In this document: positions 1 to 6,168 of the stretch, in pieces
Position numbering within the stretch: position 1 is the first letter of the stretch
Layout of the letters: each line of letters begins with the position of its first letter
Assembly (NCBI GenBank): GCA_964383905.1
Contig: CAYLJO010000274.1
Coordinates: 1-7,563 of the forward strand
Origin: CAYLJO01 sp964383905
GTDB taxonomy: Bacteria > Acidobacteriota > Blastocatellia > Pyrinomonadales > Pyrinomonadaceae
Direction of reading: 5' to 3'
DNA: 7,563 nucleotides
Position numbers and translations under genes: made by a program
Notes under the pieces: model-generated
Databases searched by the model: none
What the model was told of the DNA's origin: nothing
Seen by the model: only the letters and a program-made list of their open reading frames with translations

Positions 1-62
1 CTTATCGTGTGCAATCATTGATTCTGAAAAGATCATGCCGTTTTGTAACGACCAAGAGGATT

Positions 63-83
63 AAACAATAAGAAGCATTGTTT
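63..83. promoter_or_regulatory. Perfect 7-bp inverted repeat, possible operator
   Basis: AAACAAT (63-69), a 7-base spacer and ATTGTTT (77-83) form a perfect dyad in AT-rich DNA upstream of the first gene. Its right arm overlaps the proposed -35 box (82-87), a position where a bound protein could block RNA polymerase. A related short dyad, CAAT-C-ATTG, sits at 12-20. The symmetry is seen directly; the operator role is inference, and AT-rich DNA makes chance dyads more likely. Confidence 0.3.
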
Positions 84-111
84 GTCAAGATTATTTTTAT
101 GTTTCCCTAAT
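82..111 (+). promoter_or_regulatory. Possible sigma70-type promoter for the aminotransferase-transferase pair
   Basis: TTGTCA (82-87) matches the -35 consensus TTGACA at five of six positions. After an 18-base spacer, CCTAAT (106-111) matches TATAAT at four of six. The surrounding 60-110 stretch is AT-rich. This would start transcription near 118 and give a short leader before either candidate start of the first gene. The -10 box is weak and the spacer is one base longer than ideal, so the call is tentative. Confidence 0.33.
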
Positions 112-148
112 GCAGAGGCGTAAGTGCATTTGTAAAAGCGTTTAATCT

Positions 149-162
149 AAGGGGACTGTTTG
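149..162 (+). promoter_or_regulatory. Shine-Dalgarno and TTG: alternative start of the aminotransferase
   Basis: AAGGGG (149-154) lies five bases before an in-frame TTG at 160, so translation could begin here and add 25 residues to the aminotransferase. A competing AAGGTG (223-228) lies six bases before ATG 235. The extension is basic (it contains NKRRR) and precedes the point where the family fold normally begins. I prefer 235, but both sites look usable. Confidence 0.35.
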
Positions 163-234
163 ACGTCAATCCACATTCTAATGTCGGAGATCGTCAGATT
201 GAACAAAAGGCGACGAGCAATCAAGGTGAACCAC

Positions 235-1464
235 ATGATAAAAGAGGAGATCGAAGTTCCGTTCTTCCGGCCCGACCTCTCTAACCGGGAGGTCGAGGAG
301 GTGGTGGCCACACTGCGGTCCGGGTGGCTGACGAGCGGCCCGAGGGTCCGCCGTTTTGAGCAGGAGTTTGCGGCGGCCGTCGGCGCGCGCCATGCGGTGG
401 CGGTTAACTCCTGCACCGCTGCGCTTCATCTGGCCGTGGAGGCCTTAGGATTGAAACCAGGACAAGCCGTGCTGGTCCCGACCATGACGTTTGCTGCCAC
501 GGCTGAAGTTGTCCGGTACCAAGGGGCGATCCCGATTCTCATCGATTGCGATCCATTGACCACCCATATGGATCTGGATGACGCGGTTCAAAAGCTGGCA
601 CAACTCAAGGCGGGGCAATTGCCGGGCGCGCTCTCAAAGGACCTCCAGGTGGTAGGCATCATACCTGTTCATGTTGGCGGGATGATGATGGCGATTGAAG
701 CGACGCAAAGTTTCGCCTCCCGCCACGGGCTCTGGATGGTTGAGGATGCGGCCCACGCCTTCCCGGCATCATGGAGGCGGAAGCAGAATCTGCCTTGGCA
801 ACGATGCGGCGAAGATACCTCAGAGGTAACCTGCTTCTCCTTCTATGCCAACAAGACGATCACCACGGGGGAGGGGGGGATGGCCGTCACACCTGATGCC
901 AAGCTCGCTGAGCGTATGCGATTAATGTCGCTTCATGGGCTTTCTCACGATGCCTGGGGGAGGTATTCGGGTCAGGGGGAGTGGGACTACCAGATCATTG
1001 CGCCAGGTTATAAGTACAACCTGACGGATATTGCGGCCGCGATTGGCATTCACCAATTGGCGCGCGCCGAGGGTATGCGTCGGGAACGCCACTCTATTGC
1101 CCGCCGTTATCTGGAAGCCTTCAGTAGCATCGAAGAGATCGAATTGCCTCCTGATGATGCGGACCGCATCCACTCGTGGCACCTCTTCCCCATCCGATTG
1201 CGGCTCGAGCGGATCTGTATCAACCGCGACCAATTCATGGAGAAGTTGAAGCAAAATGGGGTGGGCTGTTCCGTCCATTGGCGCCCTTTACATCTTCATC
1301 CCTACTACCGGGAAGCCTATGCTTGGCGGCCCACAGACTTCCCCGTTGCGACCTCGACCTGGCTTCGGTTGATCAGCTTACCGATCTTCTCCGGCATGCG
1401 GGCTGATGAGGTAGCATATGTGATCCAGACGGTCAAGGCGGTGTGCGCTCGTTATGTGCGGTGA
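235..1464 (+). CDS. DegT/DnrJ/EryC1/StrS-family PLP-dependent sugar aminotransferase
   Basis: Predicted to transfer an amino group, usually from glutamate, to the keto group of a nucleotide sugar, using pyridoxal phosphate in the cytoplasm. From ATG 235 it has 410 residues, close to the family norm. The N-terminus VPFFRPDLSNREVEEVV...SGWLTSGP is the typical family opening, followed by NSCTAALHLA in the cofactor-binding region. D171 in VEDAAHA should hold the pyridine nitrogen, and K207 in SFYANKTITTGEGG is the expected Schiff-base lysine. The C-terminal part has the usual GVGCSVHWRPLHLHPYY and SLPIFSGM segments, so the enzyme looks intact. ATG 235 is chosen because it has AAGGTG six bases upstream and matches the family start; TTG 160 and ATG 181 are alternatives. 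The gene overlaps the following transferase by 11 bp, implying translational coupling. With the dehydratase at 3049, a PglE-like role (4-keto to 4-amino sugar) is plausible; the exact substrate is inference. Confidence 0.93.
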   Translation: MIKEEIEVPFFRPDLSNREVEEVVATLRSGWLTSGPRVRRFEQEFAAAVGARHAVAVNSCTAALHLAVEALGLKPGQAVLVPTMTFAATAEVVRYQGAIPILIDCDPLTTHMDLDDAVQKLAQLKAGQLPGALSKDLQVVGIIPVHVGGMMMAIEATQSFASRHGLWMVEDAAHAFPASWRRKQNLPWQRCGEDTSEVTCFSFYANKTITTGEGGMAVTPDAKLAERMRLMSLHGLSHDAWGRYSGQGEWDYQIIAPGYKYNLTDIAAAIGIHQLARAEGMRRERHSIARRYLEAFSSIEEIELPPDDADRIHSWHLFPIRLRLERICINRDQFMEKLKQNGVGCSVHWRPLHLHPYYREAYAWRPTDFPVATSTWLRLISLPIFSGMRADEVAYVIQTVKAVCARYVR

Positions 1465-2197
1465 AGTCATTAACCGAGATCGTACCGGATCGGTCTCAGA
1501 TATCGATGCTCGCGCAGCAACGGTCAAAGCCGGAATCCCGCGCCCCATCGAGGTGGTCATATCGCTCCTCGGTCTCGCGGCCACGGCCCCGTTGCTCGCC
1601 CTCTCAGCCCTGGGGATTGCTGTCACTTCTCCTGGACCGGTCTTTTTTCGCCAACAACGGGTGGGGTTAAAGGGACGCACCTTCACCTTATACAAACTGC
1701 GTACGATGCGGTGGAGGCAGACAAATGGTCCGCAACTGACCGCTTCTGGTGATCGACGTATCACGTGCTTTGGCAGAATCCTGCGCCGGACCAAATTAGA
1801 CGAGTTGCCGCAGCTATGGAATGTTCTGAAGGGTGAGATGTCGCTGGTCGGACCAAGACCCGAGGTGCCACGCTATGTGAACCTCGAGAATCCCATCTGG
1901 CGGCTGGTCTTGGACGCCAGGCCCGGCATCACCGATCCCGTCACCCTGCGGCTTCGCGATGAGGAGCGGTTGCTCGCTGCGGTGACCGGCGATCAGGAAA
2001 TCTTCTACCTCGAGACCTTACAGCCCTTTAAGCTCAAAGAGTACTTTCTGTATCTGACGCGCCGAACCTGGCTTGAGGACGTCAAAGTGTTAGGGAAAAC
2101 AGGCCTCGCGATTCTTCTTCCCGCTCAAGCCGCAGCCGTGACCTTAGAGGAAATCTCCTCTTGTTTAAACTCTGTTAATCACAATGGCCATCGTTGA
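1454..2197 (+). CDS. Initiating sugar-phosphate transferase (bacterial sugar transferase; WcaJ/PglC type)
   Basis: A monotopic phosphoglycosyl transferase that moves a sugar-1-phosphate from a UDP-sugar to undecaprenyl phosphate at the inner face of the membrane, the first committed step of a glycan. It has 247 residues, near the size of the small PglC-like class (about 200) rather than the long WbaP/WcaJ class with four extra membrane helices. Residues about 31-58 form the single hydrophobic re-entrant helix with a central Pro (P46), followed by the hallmark SPGPVFFRQQRVG (59-71), YKLRTM (80-85), KLDELPQLWNVLKGEMSLVGPRPE (114-137) with the catalytic Asp-Glu pair D116-E117, and RPGIT (156-160). 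ATG 1454 overlaps the aminotransferase end by 11 bp; a purine-rich AAGGCGG lies about a dozen bases upstream. The tail after about residue 222 is not conserved family sequence. The acceptor is known for the family; the donor sugar is not determined, though the neighbours suggest an amino-dideoxy sugar. Confidence 0.93.
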   Translation: MCGEVINRDRTGSVSDIDARAATVKAGIPRPIEVVISLLGLAATAPLLALSALGIAVTSPGPVFFRQQRVGLKGRTFTLYKLRTMRWRQTNGPQLTASGDRRITCFGRILRRTKLDELPQLWNVLKGEMSLVGPRPEVPRYVNLENPIWRLVLDARPGITDPVTLRLRDEERLLAAVTGDQEIFYLETLQPFKLKEYFLYLTRRTWLEDVKVLGKTGLAILLPAQAAAVTLEEISSCLNSVNHNGHR

Positions 2198-2201
2198 GCA
2201 G

Positions 2202-2217
2202 GGATCAAGAGTGATCC
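2202..2217 (+). other. Perfect 6-bp hairpin just after the sugar transferase stop
   Basis: GGATCA, tetraloop AGAG, TGATCC. It starts five bases after the TGA at 2195-2197, a usual place for a 3' end structure. There is no T-tract after it (GGCACCTTTG), so it does not qualify as an intrinsic terminator; it could protect the transcript 3' end or be chance. Confidence 0.4.
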
Positions 2218-2289
2218 GGCACCTTTGCGGGCAATAGAGGCGAAAAGCCGTCCCCGATAATCGGAACTGAGACGGGGGGCCCGCCCGGG

Positions 2290-2319
2290 GAGCAGGTTGC
2301 AACCCTGTCGCAACTGCTC
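2290..2319 (+). other. Strong hairpin: 10 paired bases with one bulged G
   Basis: GAGCAG (2290-2295) pairs with CTGCTC (2314-2319), and TTGC (2297-2300) pairs with GCAA (2310-2313). G2296 is bulged and the loop is nine bases (2301-2309). The left arm also contains most of the perfect 10-base palindrome GGTTGCAACC (2295-2304), which could form a competing structure or a protein site. No T-run follows, so it is not a terminator. Confidence 0.45.
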
Positions 2320-2450
2320 GCAAATGCGTCCCAACGTAGACAAAATCGAGGCTCAATTCCAACCTCAGCTGACCCCGTAATCCGACCACTATCTACCCCA
2401 AAGCGTTCTCTCTTCGCAATTTGAGGCAGCATCGGGCGAGCCGGAGGGAC

Positions 2451-2476
2451 TGCCGATGAACGTGTACTTTTCGGCA
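2451..2476. other. Inverted repeat TGCCGA-N14-TCGGCA
   Basis: A perfect 6-bp dyad with a 14-base spacer. The spacing fits a protein-binding site on two half-sites as well as a large-loop hairpin. No recognised regulator consensus is matched. Confidence 0.3.
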
Positions 2477-2707
2477 TATCATTTGCACCAATTGTGGCTC
2501 AGAAAATTTGTTTTGAGCTACAAGGATACGATAATCACATATGTATGCCGAATGTCACATGCGCGCGTGGCTCGCCCAGTGAAGCGTGCGCCTGTGGACC
2601 CTTTGTGTGCCAGCGGGTAGAGGTATGGGTTCGGCGGTCCTTACTTTTTATCGAGCACAACCGCCGTCCCTCAAGACTAACCACACGCTTTCACATGCCT
2701 CGCAAAT

Positions 2708-2730
2708 AATCGTTCCCGGTTCAAACGATT
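2708..2730. other. Inverted repeat AATCGTT-N9-AACGATT
   Basis: A perfect 7-bp dyad with a nine-base loop (2715-2723). The loop and right arm resemble the tRNA T-loop phrase GGTTCAAAC, but the flanks do not pair as a T arm and no other tRNA arms are present, so this is not a tRNA. Confidence 0.33.
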
Positions 2731-2902
2731 GGTTTCGTGGGGCTCAAATATTAAACAGACTGGAACTGCCCGGAAGAGAGAGGCGCGGGCGAGTTGTTGG
2801 AGACAAAGCCTCCCCGAGAGGGCAGGTTTTCGGCGCAAATCTCGTTTATTGCTAAGGCAAAATGGAAGCTGCTATCTAAAGCTTTACTAAAGAGTATCTG
2901 CT

Positions 2903-2918
2903 GCCTCCCATCGGAGGC
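2903..2918 (+). other. Hairpin GCCTCC-CATC-GGAGGC in the dehydratase leader
   Basis: A perfect, GC-rich 6-bp stem with a four-base loop about 130 bases before the dehydratase start. Its right arm overlaps GCTTCC (2917-2922), which can instead pair with GGAAGC (2864-2869), so two mutually exclusive folds are possible. A second small hairpin, CCCTT-TCTCTT-AAGGG, lies at 2951-2966. The alternative pairing is seen in the sequence; a regulatory switch is only a hypothesis. Confidence 0.38.
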
Positions 2919-3042
2919 TTCCCTTTCTGGGTCATTAGCTTGGCCTGACTCCCTTTCTCTTAAGGGCGGTGCGTAAGCTGGGGGTGATCTGCTGCGCACT
3001 TAGGGGAGCGGGTAGGGTGGGAGATCCACGGGCTTTTTTTAT

Positions 3043-3048
3043 GAGAGG
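3043..3048 (+). promoter_or_regulatory. Purine-rich ribosome site abutting the dehydratase start
   Basis: GAGAGG directly touches ATG 3049, leaving no spacer, and is preceded by a run of seven T (3034-3040). An out-of-frame ATG at 3041 overlaps the site. The unusual geometry either lowers initiation or means that GTG 3085, which has AAGGG at 3071-3075, is the true start. Confidence 0.3.
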
Positions 3049-5058
3049 ATGCGTGAAGAAGCAGCAGAAGAAGGGCTACTCCTTGTGACAACTAAGGATC
3101 AAAAAGAGAAGAAAAAGCCCCGGGTGCGGGCGAAATGGCTCTTAATCAAACAGCTCCAATTCATATTGGATATGGCGATCCTCATCGGGGCATTTGTGTT
3201 GAGTTACCTCTTACGTTTTGATTTTGCGATCCCGAAAGAAGAGATCCATAATGTATTGTTTCAGCTGCCATACATTGTACTGATAGAGTTCACGGTGCTG
3301 ATCTTGACCGGGACCTACGCCTTTATCTGGCGCTATACTGGGATCTCGGAAGCGAAGGCCTTTCTCAACGCGACGTTATGGTCGATCCTTCCCATCCTGA
3401 TCCTGCGGCTGTCGTTACCTGCCGGCTACCAGGTGTTGCGCGTGCCGCTTTCGGTCATGACGATGGACGCGATTTTGTCGCTCGGCGGGCTCCTCGGTGT
3501 GCGCATAGCGCGGCGATTGCTATACGAGCGCAGTGTCAAGCAACTGAAACCGGTCGGTGGCAGCAACGGCAAACGAAAGCGGGTGCTGATGGTCGGCGCG
3601 GGCCGCGCCGGGCAGATGGCCGTCAAAGAGATCATCGGCCGCGGGGATATGGATTTAGAGGTCAAAGGCTTTGTCGATGATGATCCGAACAAGAAGGGGG
3701 CGATGATTCACGGGGTTAAAGTGCTCGGCACCACCCAGGACCTGCCCACTCTCATCACCCGGCATGGGATTGACCATGTGATCATTAGCATCGCCCAGGC
3801 TTCGCGGCAGGACTTCCGGCGGATACTGGATATGTGCGAGCAGATTCCGGTCAAGATGCGAGTCATCCCCAGCTTGGCGGAGATTTTACAGGGGAAAGTG
3901 CGGGTCAGCCGAATTCGGGACGTGCAGATTGAAGACTTGCTTGGACGTGAGGCTGTCCGGCTCGATGAGGAAGCCATGCGCCGCTTTTTGTCGGGCAAGA
4001 CTGTCATGGTAAGCGGGGCGGGCGGGTCGATCGGATCAGAGCTGGCGCGACAGGTGATGCGGTTCGAGCCGGGCGGTCTGCTCTTAGTTGAGCGGGCTGA
4101 ATTCGCGCTCTTTAACATTGAGCGCGAGCTGCGCGAAGCCTCCCCGGAGCTGCCGATTACCTCGCTCATCGCCGATGTCGGCGACGAGGTCCGGATGCGC
4201 TCCATTTTCACGCTCCATCGGCCGCAGGTAGTGCTTCACGCGGCGGCTCATAAGCACGTGCCGATGATGGAATTTAACCCCTGCGAGGCCATCAAGAACA
4301 ACGTCCTCGCCACGCGCCTCATCGGAGAACTGGCCGGCGAATTTGAGGTCGAGGTCTTTGTGCTCATCTCCACAGACAAGGCGGTGCGCCCGACGAGTGT
4401 GATGGGCGCCTCCAAGCGGGTCGCCGAGTTGGTGATTCAGGATTTGGACCGACTCTTTGCCACTCGTTATGTGGCGGTGCGCTTCGGCAACGTGATCGGC
4501 TCAGCCGGATCGGTGATCCCCATCTTCCGCGATCAGATCTGCAAGGGCGGGCCAGTGAAGGTCACGCACCCGAGTATGATGCGCTATTTCATGACCATCC
4601 CCGAGGCCGCTCAACTGGTGCTGCAGGCTGGCACGATGGGAAAGGGCGGCGAAATTTTCATCCTGGACATGGGCGAGCCGGTGAGCATTCTAGATTTGGC
4701 CAAGGACACGATCACCTTATCGGGTCTGAAGCCGTTTGAGGACATTGACATCGTCTTTACGGGGTTGCGCCCAGGAGAGAAGCTGTTCGAGGAACTAGAG
4801 ACCAACGGTGAGCAAATAGCCAAAACGCGCCACCCGAAAATCTTCATCGGTAAGATTGCCACTTATCCGGCGGAAAAGGTCCGCGAGGCTTTAATCCAAT
4901 TGACCATCCTCTCAATGAACGAAGAGGTGGACGAATTGCGCAAGTTTCTTAACGGGTTTTTGCCTGAGGCTCGACTGAAGGCGCTTGAGGAGCCGTCGGA
5001 GGCACCAAGGGAGAAGCGCTTTGCCAATCGGGCCGAGGCGGCTGAGGCGCCACTGTAA
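3049..5058 (+). CDS. Membrane-bound nucleotide-sugar 4,6-dehydratase (CapD/WbpM/PglF/FlaA1 family)
   Basis: Predicted to convert a UDP-HexNAc, most often UDP-GlcNAc, to its 4-keto-6-deoxy form with tightly bound NAD, anchored in the inner membrane. The 669 residues match the long WbpM-like class. Four membrane segments lie near 31-56, 68-92, 106-123 and 129-150. A first Rossmann-like domain starts at VGAGRAGQ (182-189), and the catalytic extended-SDR domain at VSGAGGSIGSE (321-331). HAAAHKHVPMME (397-408), STDKAVRPTSVMGASK (441-456), RFGNVIGSAGSV and GLRPGEKL (572-579) are all diagnostic. M452 replaces the usual SDR Tyr four residues before K456, which is normal in this family; T442-D443-K444 matches the PglF Thr-Asp-Lys. 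ATG 3049 has GAGAGG touching it with no spacer, which is odd; GTG 3085, with AAGGG nine bases upstream, would remove 12 residues. The C-terminal tail (about 645-669) is charged and unconserved. A strong terminator follows. Very likely intact; the sugar substrate is inferred. Confidence 0.96.
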   Translation: MREEAAEEGLLLVTTKDQKEKKKPRVRAKWLLIKQLQFILDMAILIGAFVLSYLLRFDFAIPKEEIHNVLFQLPYIVLIEFTVLILTGTYAFIWRYTGISEAKAFLNATLWSILPILILRLSLPAGYQVLRVPLSVMTMDAILSLGGLLGVRIARRLLYERSVKQLKPVGGSNGKRKRVLMVGAGRAGQMAVKEIIGRGDMDLEVKGFVDDDPNKKGAMIHGVKVLGTTQDLPTLITRHGIDHVIISIAQASRQDFRRILDMCEQIPVKMRVIPSLAEILQGKVRVSRIRDVQIEDLLGREAVRLDEEAMRRFLSGKTVMVSGAGGSIGSELARQVMRFEPGGLLLVERAEFALFNIERELREASPELPITSLIADVGDEVRMRSIFTLHRPQVVLHAAAHKHVPMMEFNPCEAIKNNVLATRLIGELAGEFEVEVFVLISTDKAVRPTSVMGASKRVAELVIQDLDRLFATRYVAVRFGNVIGSAGSVIPIFRDQICKGGPVKVTHPSMMRYFMTIPEAAQLVLQAGTMGKGGEIFILDMGEPVSILDLAKDTITLSGLKPFEDIDIVFTGLRPGEKLFEELETNGEQIAKTRHPKIFIGKIATYPAEKVREALIQLTILSMNEEVDELRKFLNGFLPEARLKALEEPSEAPREKRFANRAEAAEAPL

Positions 5059-5063
5059 AGGCC

Positions 5064-5086
5064 GGGGCGGGTCGCCCCTCTTTTCC
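5064..5086 (+). terminator. Intrinsic terminator after the dehydratase
   Basis: GGGGCG (5064-5069), loop GGT, CGCCCC (5073-5078), then TCTTTTCC. This is a perfect six-pair GC-rich stem with a short loop and a U-rich tail, starting five bases after the stop codon. It separates the glycan genes from the thioesterase-NRPS block and implies a separate promoter for the latter. Confidence 0.8.
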
Positions 5087-5182
5087 TACCAAGTTGCTCC
5101 AGACTCCCGGCCGGCTGCAGAAGCTTTACGTGCGCGATAACTCGAGCGCGGCGGCGGCCGCCCGGTCAACGATAGATACCAG
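5087..5182 (+). promoter_or_regulatory. Intergenic region expected to hold the thioesterase-NRPS promoter
   Basis: The 96 bases between the terminator and the thioesterase start must contain the promoter of the downstream block if the terminator works. I find no convincing -35/-10 pair: TTGC at 5094 lacks a partner. No strong Shine-Dalgarno precedes ATG 5183. The stretch is dense in six- and eight-base palindromes between 5110 and 5161. Confidence 0.35.
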
Positions 5183-5971
5183 ATGATGACAATCACAACA
5201 GCAGCAAGCGCAACCCCTTGGCTGACCCGACCCAAGCCGAAGCCGCAGGCGAGATTGCGCCTCTTCTGTTTCCCCTATGCGGGCGGCGGGGCTCAGATCT
5301 TCCACCCGTGGGCGGAACGCCTGCCGCCAATGGTTGAAGTCTGTCTGCTCCATCTCCCCGGGCGAGGGAGGCGATCGCAGGAGCCCCCTTTTACGCAAAT
5401 GGCCCCGCTGGTCGCGGCCGCCGCTCGCGCCCTCTGTCCGTACTTGGACCGGCCGTTCGCTTTCTTCGGCCATAGTATGGGCGCGTTGGTGGGCTTTGAG
5501 CTCGCCCGCCAGCTCCGCCGGGAATGCGGTCTGGAACCGATTCACTTTTTCGCTTCCGGATGCTTTGCCCCAGAGATTCCTGATCCTAATCCCATCCACG
5601 CCCTGCCCGAACCTGAGTTCCTCGAGGCGCTGCGGCGCCTCAGTGGTACATCCGAGGAACTGCTCGAGAACGCCGAACTGTTGCAGTTGATGCTTCCCGC
5701 TCTGCGTGCCGATTGTGAGGTCACTGAAACCTACGTGTACGCGGATGACGCGCCGCTCAGCTGCCCGATCACGGTTTACGGGGGGTTACAGGATCCGCTC
5801 GTGATGCGCCATCACCTCGAGCCCTGGCGCCGTCAGACGAGCGCCTCCTTTTCGCTGCAGATGCTCCCGGGCAACCATTTTTTTTTGCACACAGAGCAAT
5901 GGCTTCTCCTTCAGACCATCTCTCGGAGTCTTCATCAAATTGAGGTCACGATGAGCGCTCAGGGTAAGTAA
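5183..5971 (+). CDS. Type II thioesterase (external editing thioesterase of NRPS/PKS; GrsT/SrfAD-like)
   Basis: A stand-alone alpha/beta hydrolase that removes wrong or stalled acyl groups from carrier-protein phosphopantetheine arms, acting in trans in the cytoplasm. The 262 residues are the usual length. The family opening LFCFPYAGGGAQIF, the oxyanion region LPGRG, the nucleophile elbow GHSMGAL with S98, LRADCEVTETY, YGGLQDP with D204, and PGNHFFL with H232 are present. The S98-D204-H232 spacing closely follows surfactin TEII, so the triad is intact. ATG 5183 is immediately followed by ATG 5186; the frame is closed upstream at 5138 and no better start exists, although the Shine-Dalgarno is weak. 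The gene lies 197 bp before an NRPS on the same strand, which fits its editing role. The phrase FFGHSMGALVGFELARQL is very typical of the family and the call is firm. Confidence 0.94.
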   Translation: MMTITTAASATPWLTRPKPKPQARLRLFCFPYAGGGAQIFHPWAERLPPMVEVCLLHLPGRGRRSQEPPFTQMAPLVAAAARALCPYLDRPFAFFGHSMGALVGFELARQLRRECGLEPIHFFASGCFAPEIPDPNPIHALPEPEFLEALRRLSGTSEELLENAELLQLMLPALRADCEVTETYVYADDAPLSCPITVYGGLQDPLVMRHHLEPWRRQTSASFSLQMLPGNHFFLHTEQWLLLQTISRSLHQIEVTMSAQGK

Positions 5972-6168
5972 CTTCGGAACCATCTCTTCGGTCGAACCTC
6001 TCCATTCAAATCCTTAAAGTTTGTGCCGCTCATCGCCAGAGATTTGGCCCGCGCCGCCGATTGCGCAGACCAACTGACCACGGCTATGATCAAGGGCGCG
6101 GAGTGAGGCGTGCCACAGAGCTATCCTTACCGAAGGATTTAACGGCGGGCGATCCAAGGGTATTCAGT
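5972..6168 (+). other. Thioesterase-NRPS intergenic stretch
   Basis: No terminator is visible here, so thioesterase and NRPS are probably cotranscribed. The NRPS frame is open back to a stop at 5965-5967, and a GTG at 6103 with AAGGG at 6092-6096 is a possible earlier NRPS start. CTTCGG...AACC occurs twice in close succession (5972-5981 and 5986-5998), an imperfect direct repeat. ATG 6169 has its own AAGGG at 6156-6160. Confidence 0.5.
6023..6106 (+). CDS. Possible 27-residue ORF coupled to an alternative NRPS start
   Basis: GTG 6023 opens a short frame whose peptide, VPLIARDLARAADCADQL and so on, ends at TGA 6104-6106. It is Ala/Arg/Asp-rich and helix-like. The stop overlaps GTG 6103 as GTGA, the arrangement of translational coupling. 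It lies in the thioesterase frame after that gene's stop, so it could instead be a remnant of a longer 3' extension. Its own ribosome site is weak. I recognise no homology, and chance is a serious alternative. Confidence 0.15.
   Translation: MPLIARDLARAADCADQLTTAMIKGAE

Larger units (their letters stand above)
2198..3048 (+). other. 851-bp intergenic region, no convincing gene, several inverted repeats
   Basis: The region separates the sugar transferase from the dehydratase. Open frames of up to 90 codons exist on both strands, but they overlap one another, lack good ribosome sites and give compositions unlike proteins I recognise. It does hold an unusual number of compact dyads: 2202-2217, 2290-2319, 2451-2476, 2708-2730, 2903-2918 and 2951-2966. 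The last 250 bases are probably the promoter and leader of the dehydratase. CCCTTTCT occurs twice, at 2921 and 2951. I find no tRNA, recognised riboswitch or transposase. Whether this is a structured leader, a small RNA locus or decayed DNA cannot be settled by eye. Confidence 0.6.

Noticed and set aside
2202..2217. Intrinsic terminator after the sugar transferase
   Set aside because: A perfect stem is present but no T-rich tail follows, so I list it only as a hairpin.
2715..2735. tRNA T-loop-like phrase GGTTCAAAC
   Set aside because: The flanking bases do not form a 5-bp T stem, and no acceptor, D or anticodon arms are in register.
2849..2877. Promoter TTGCTA-N17-CTATCT upstream of the dehydratase
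   Set aside because: The -10 hexamer has too few consensus matches; not better than chance.
2820..2980. Cyclic di-GMP (GEMM) or other known riboswitch upstream of the dehydratase
   Set aside because: I looked for the conserved GEMM core phrases and pairing around them and did not find them in order; the hairpins match no class that I can recall.
2205..2999. Overlapping open frames of 60-90 codons on both strands in the large gap
   Set aside because: They overlap one another, lack ribosome sites, start at arbitrary codons and give Arg/Pro/Ser-rich products without recognisable motifs; typical of non-coding GC-rich DNA.
4382..4418. Met in place of the SDR catalytic Tyr in the dehydratase as evidence of inactivity
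   Set aside because: The Ser-Met-Lys arrangement is normal in long membrane-bound WbpM-type dehydratases.
5126..5599. 157-codon minus-strand frame opposite the thioesterase
   Set aside because: It is a shadow of the well-supported thioesterase; the product is low-complexity and has no ribosome site or family motifs.
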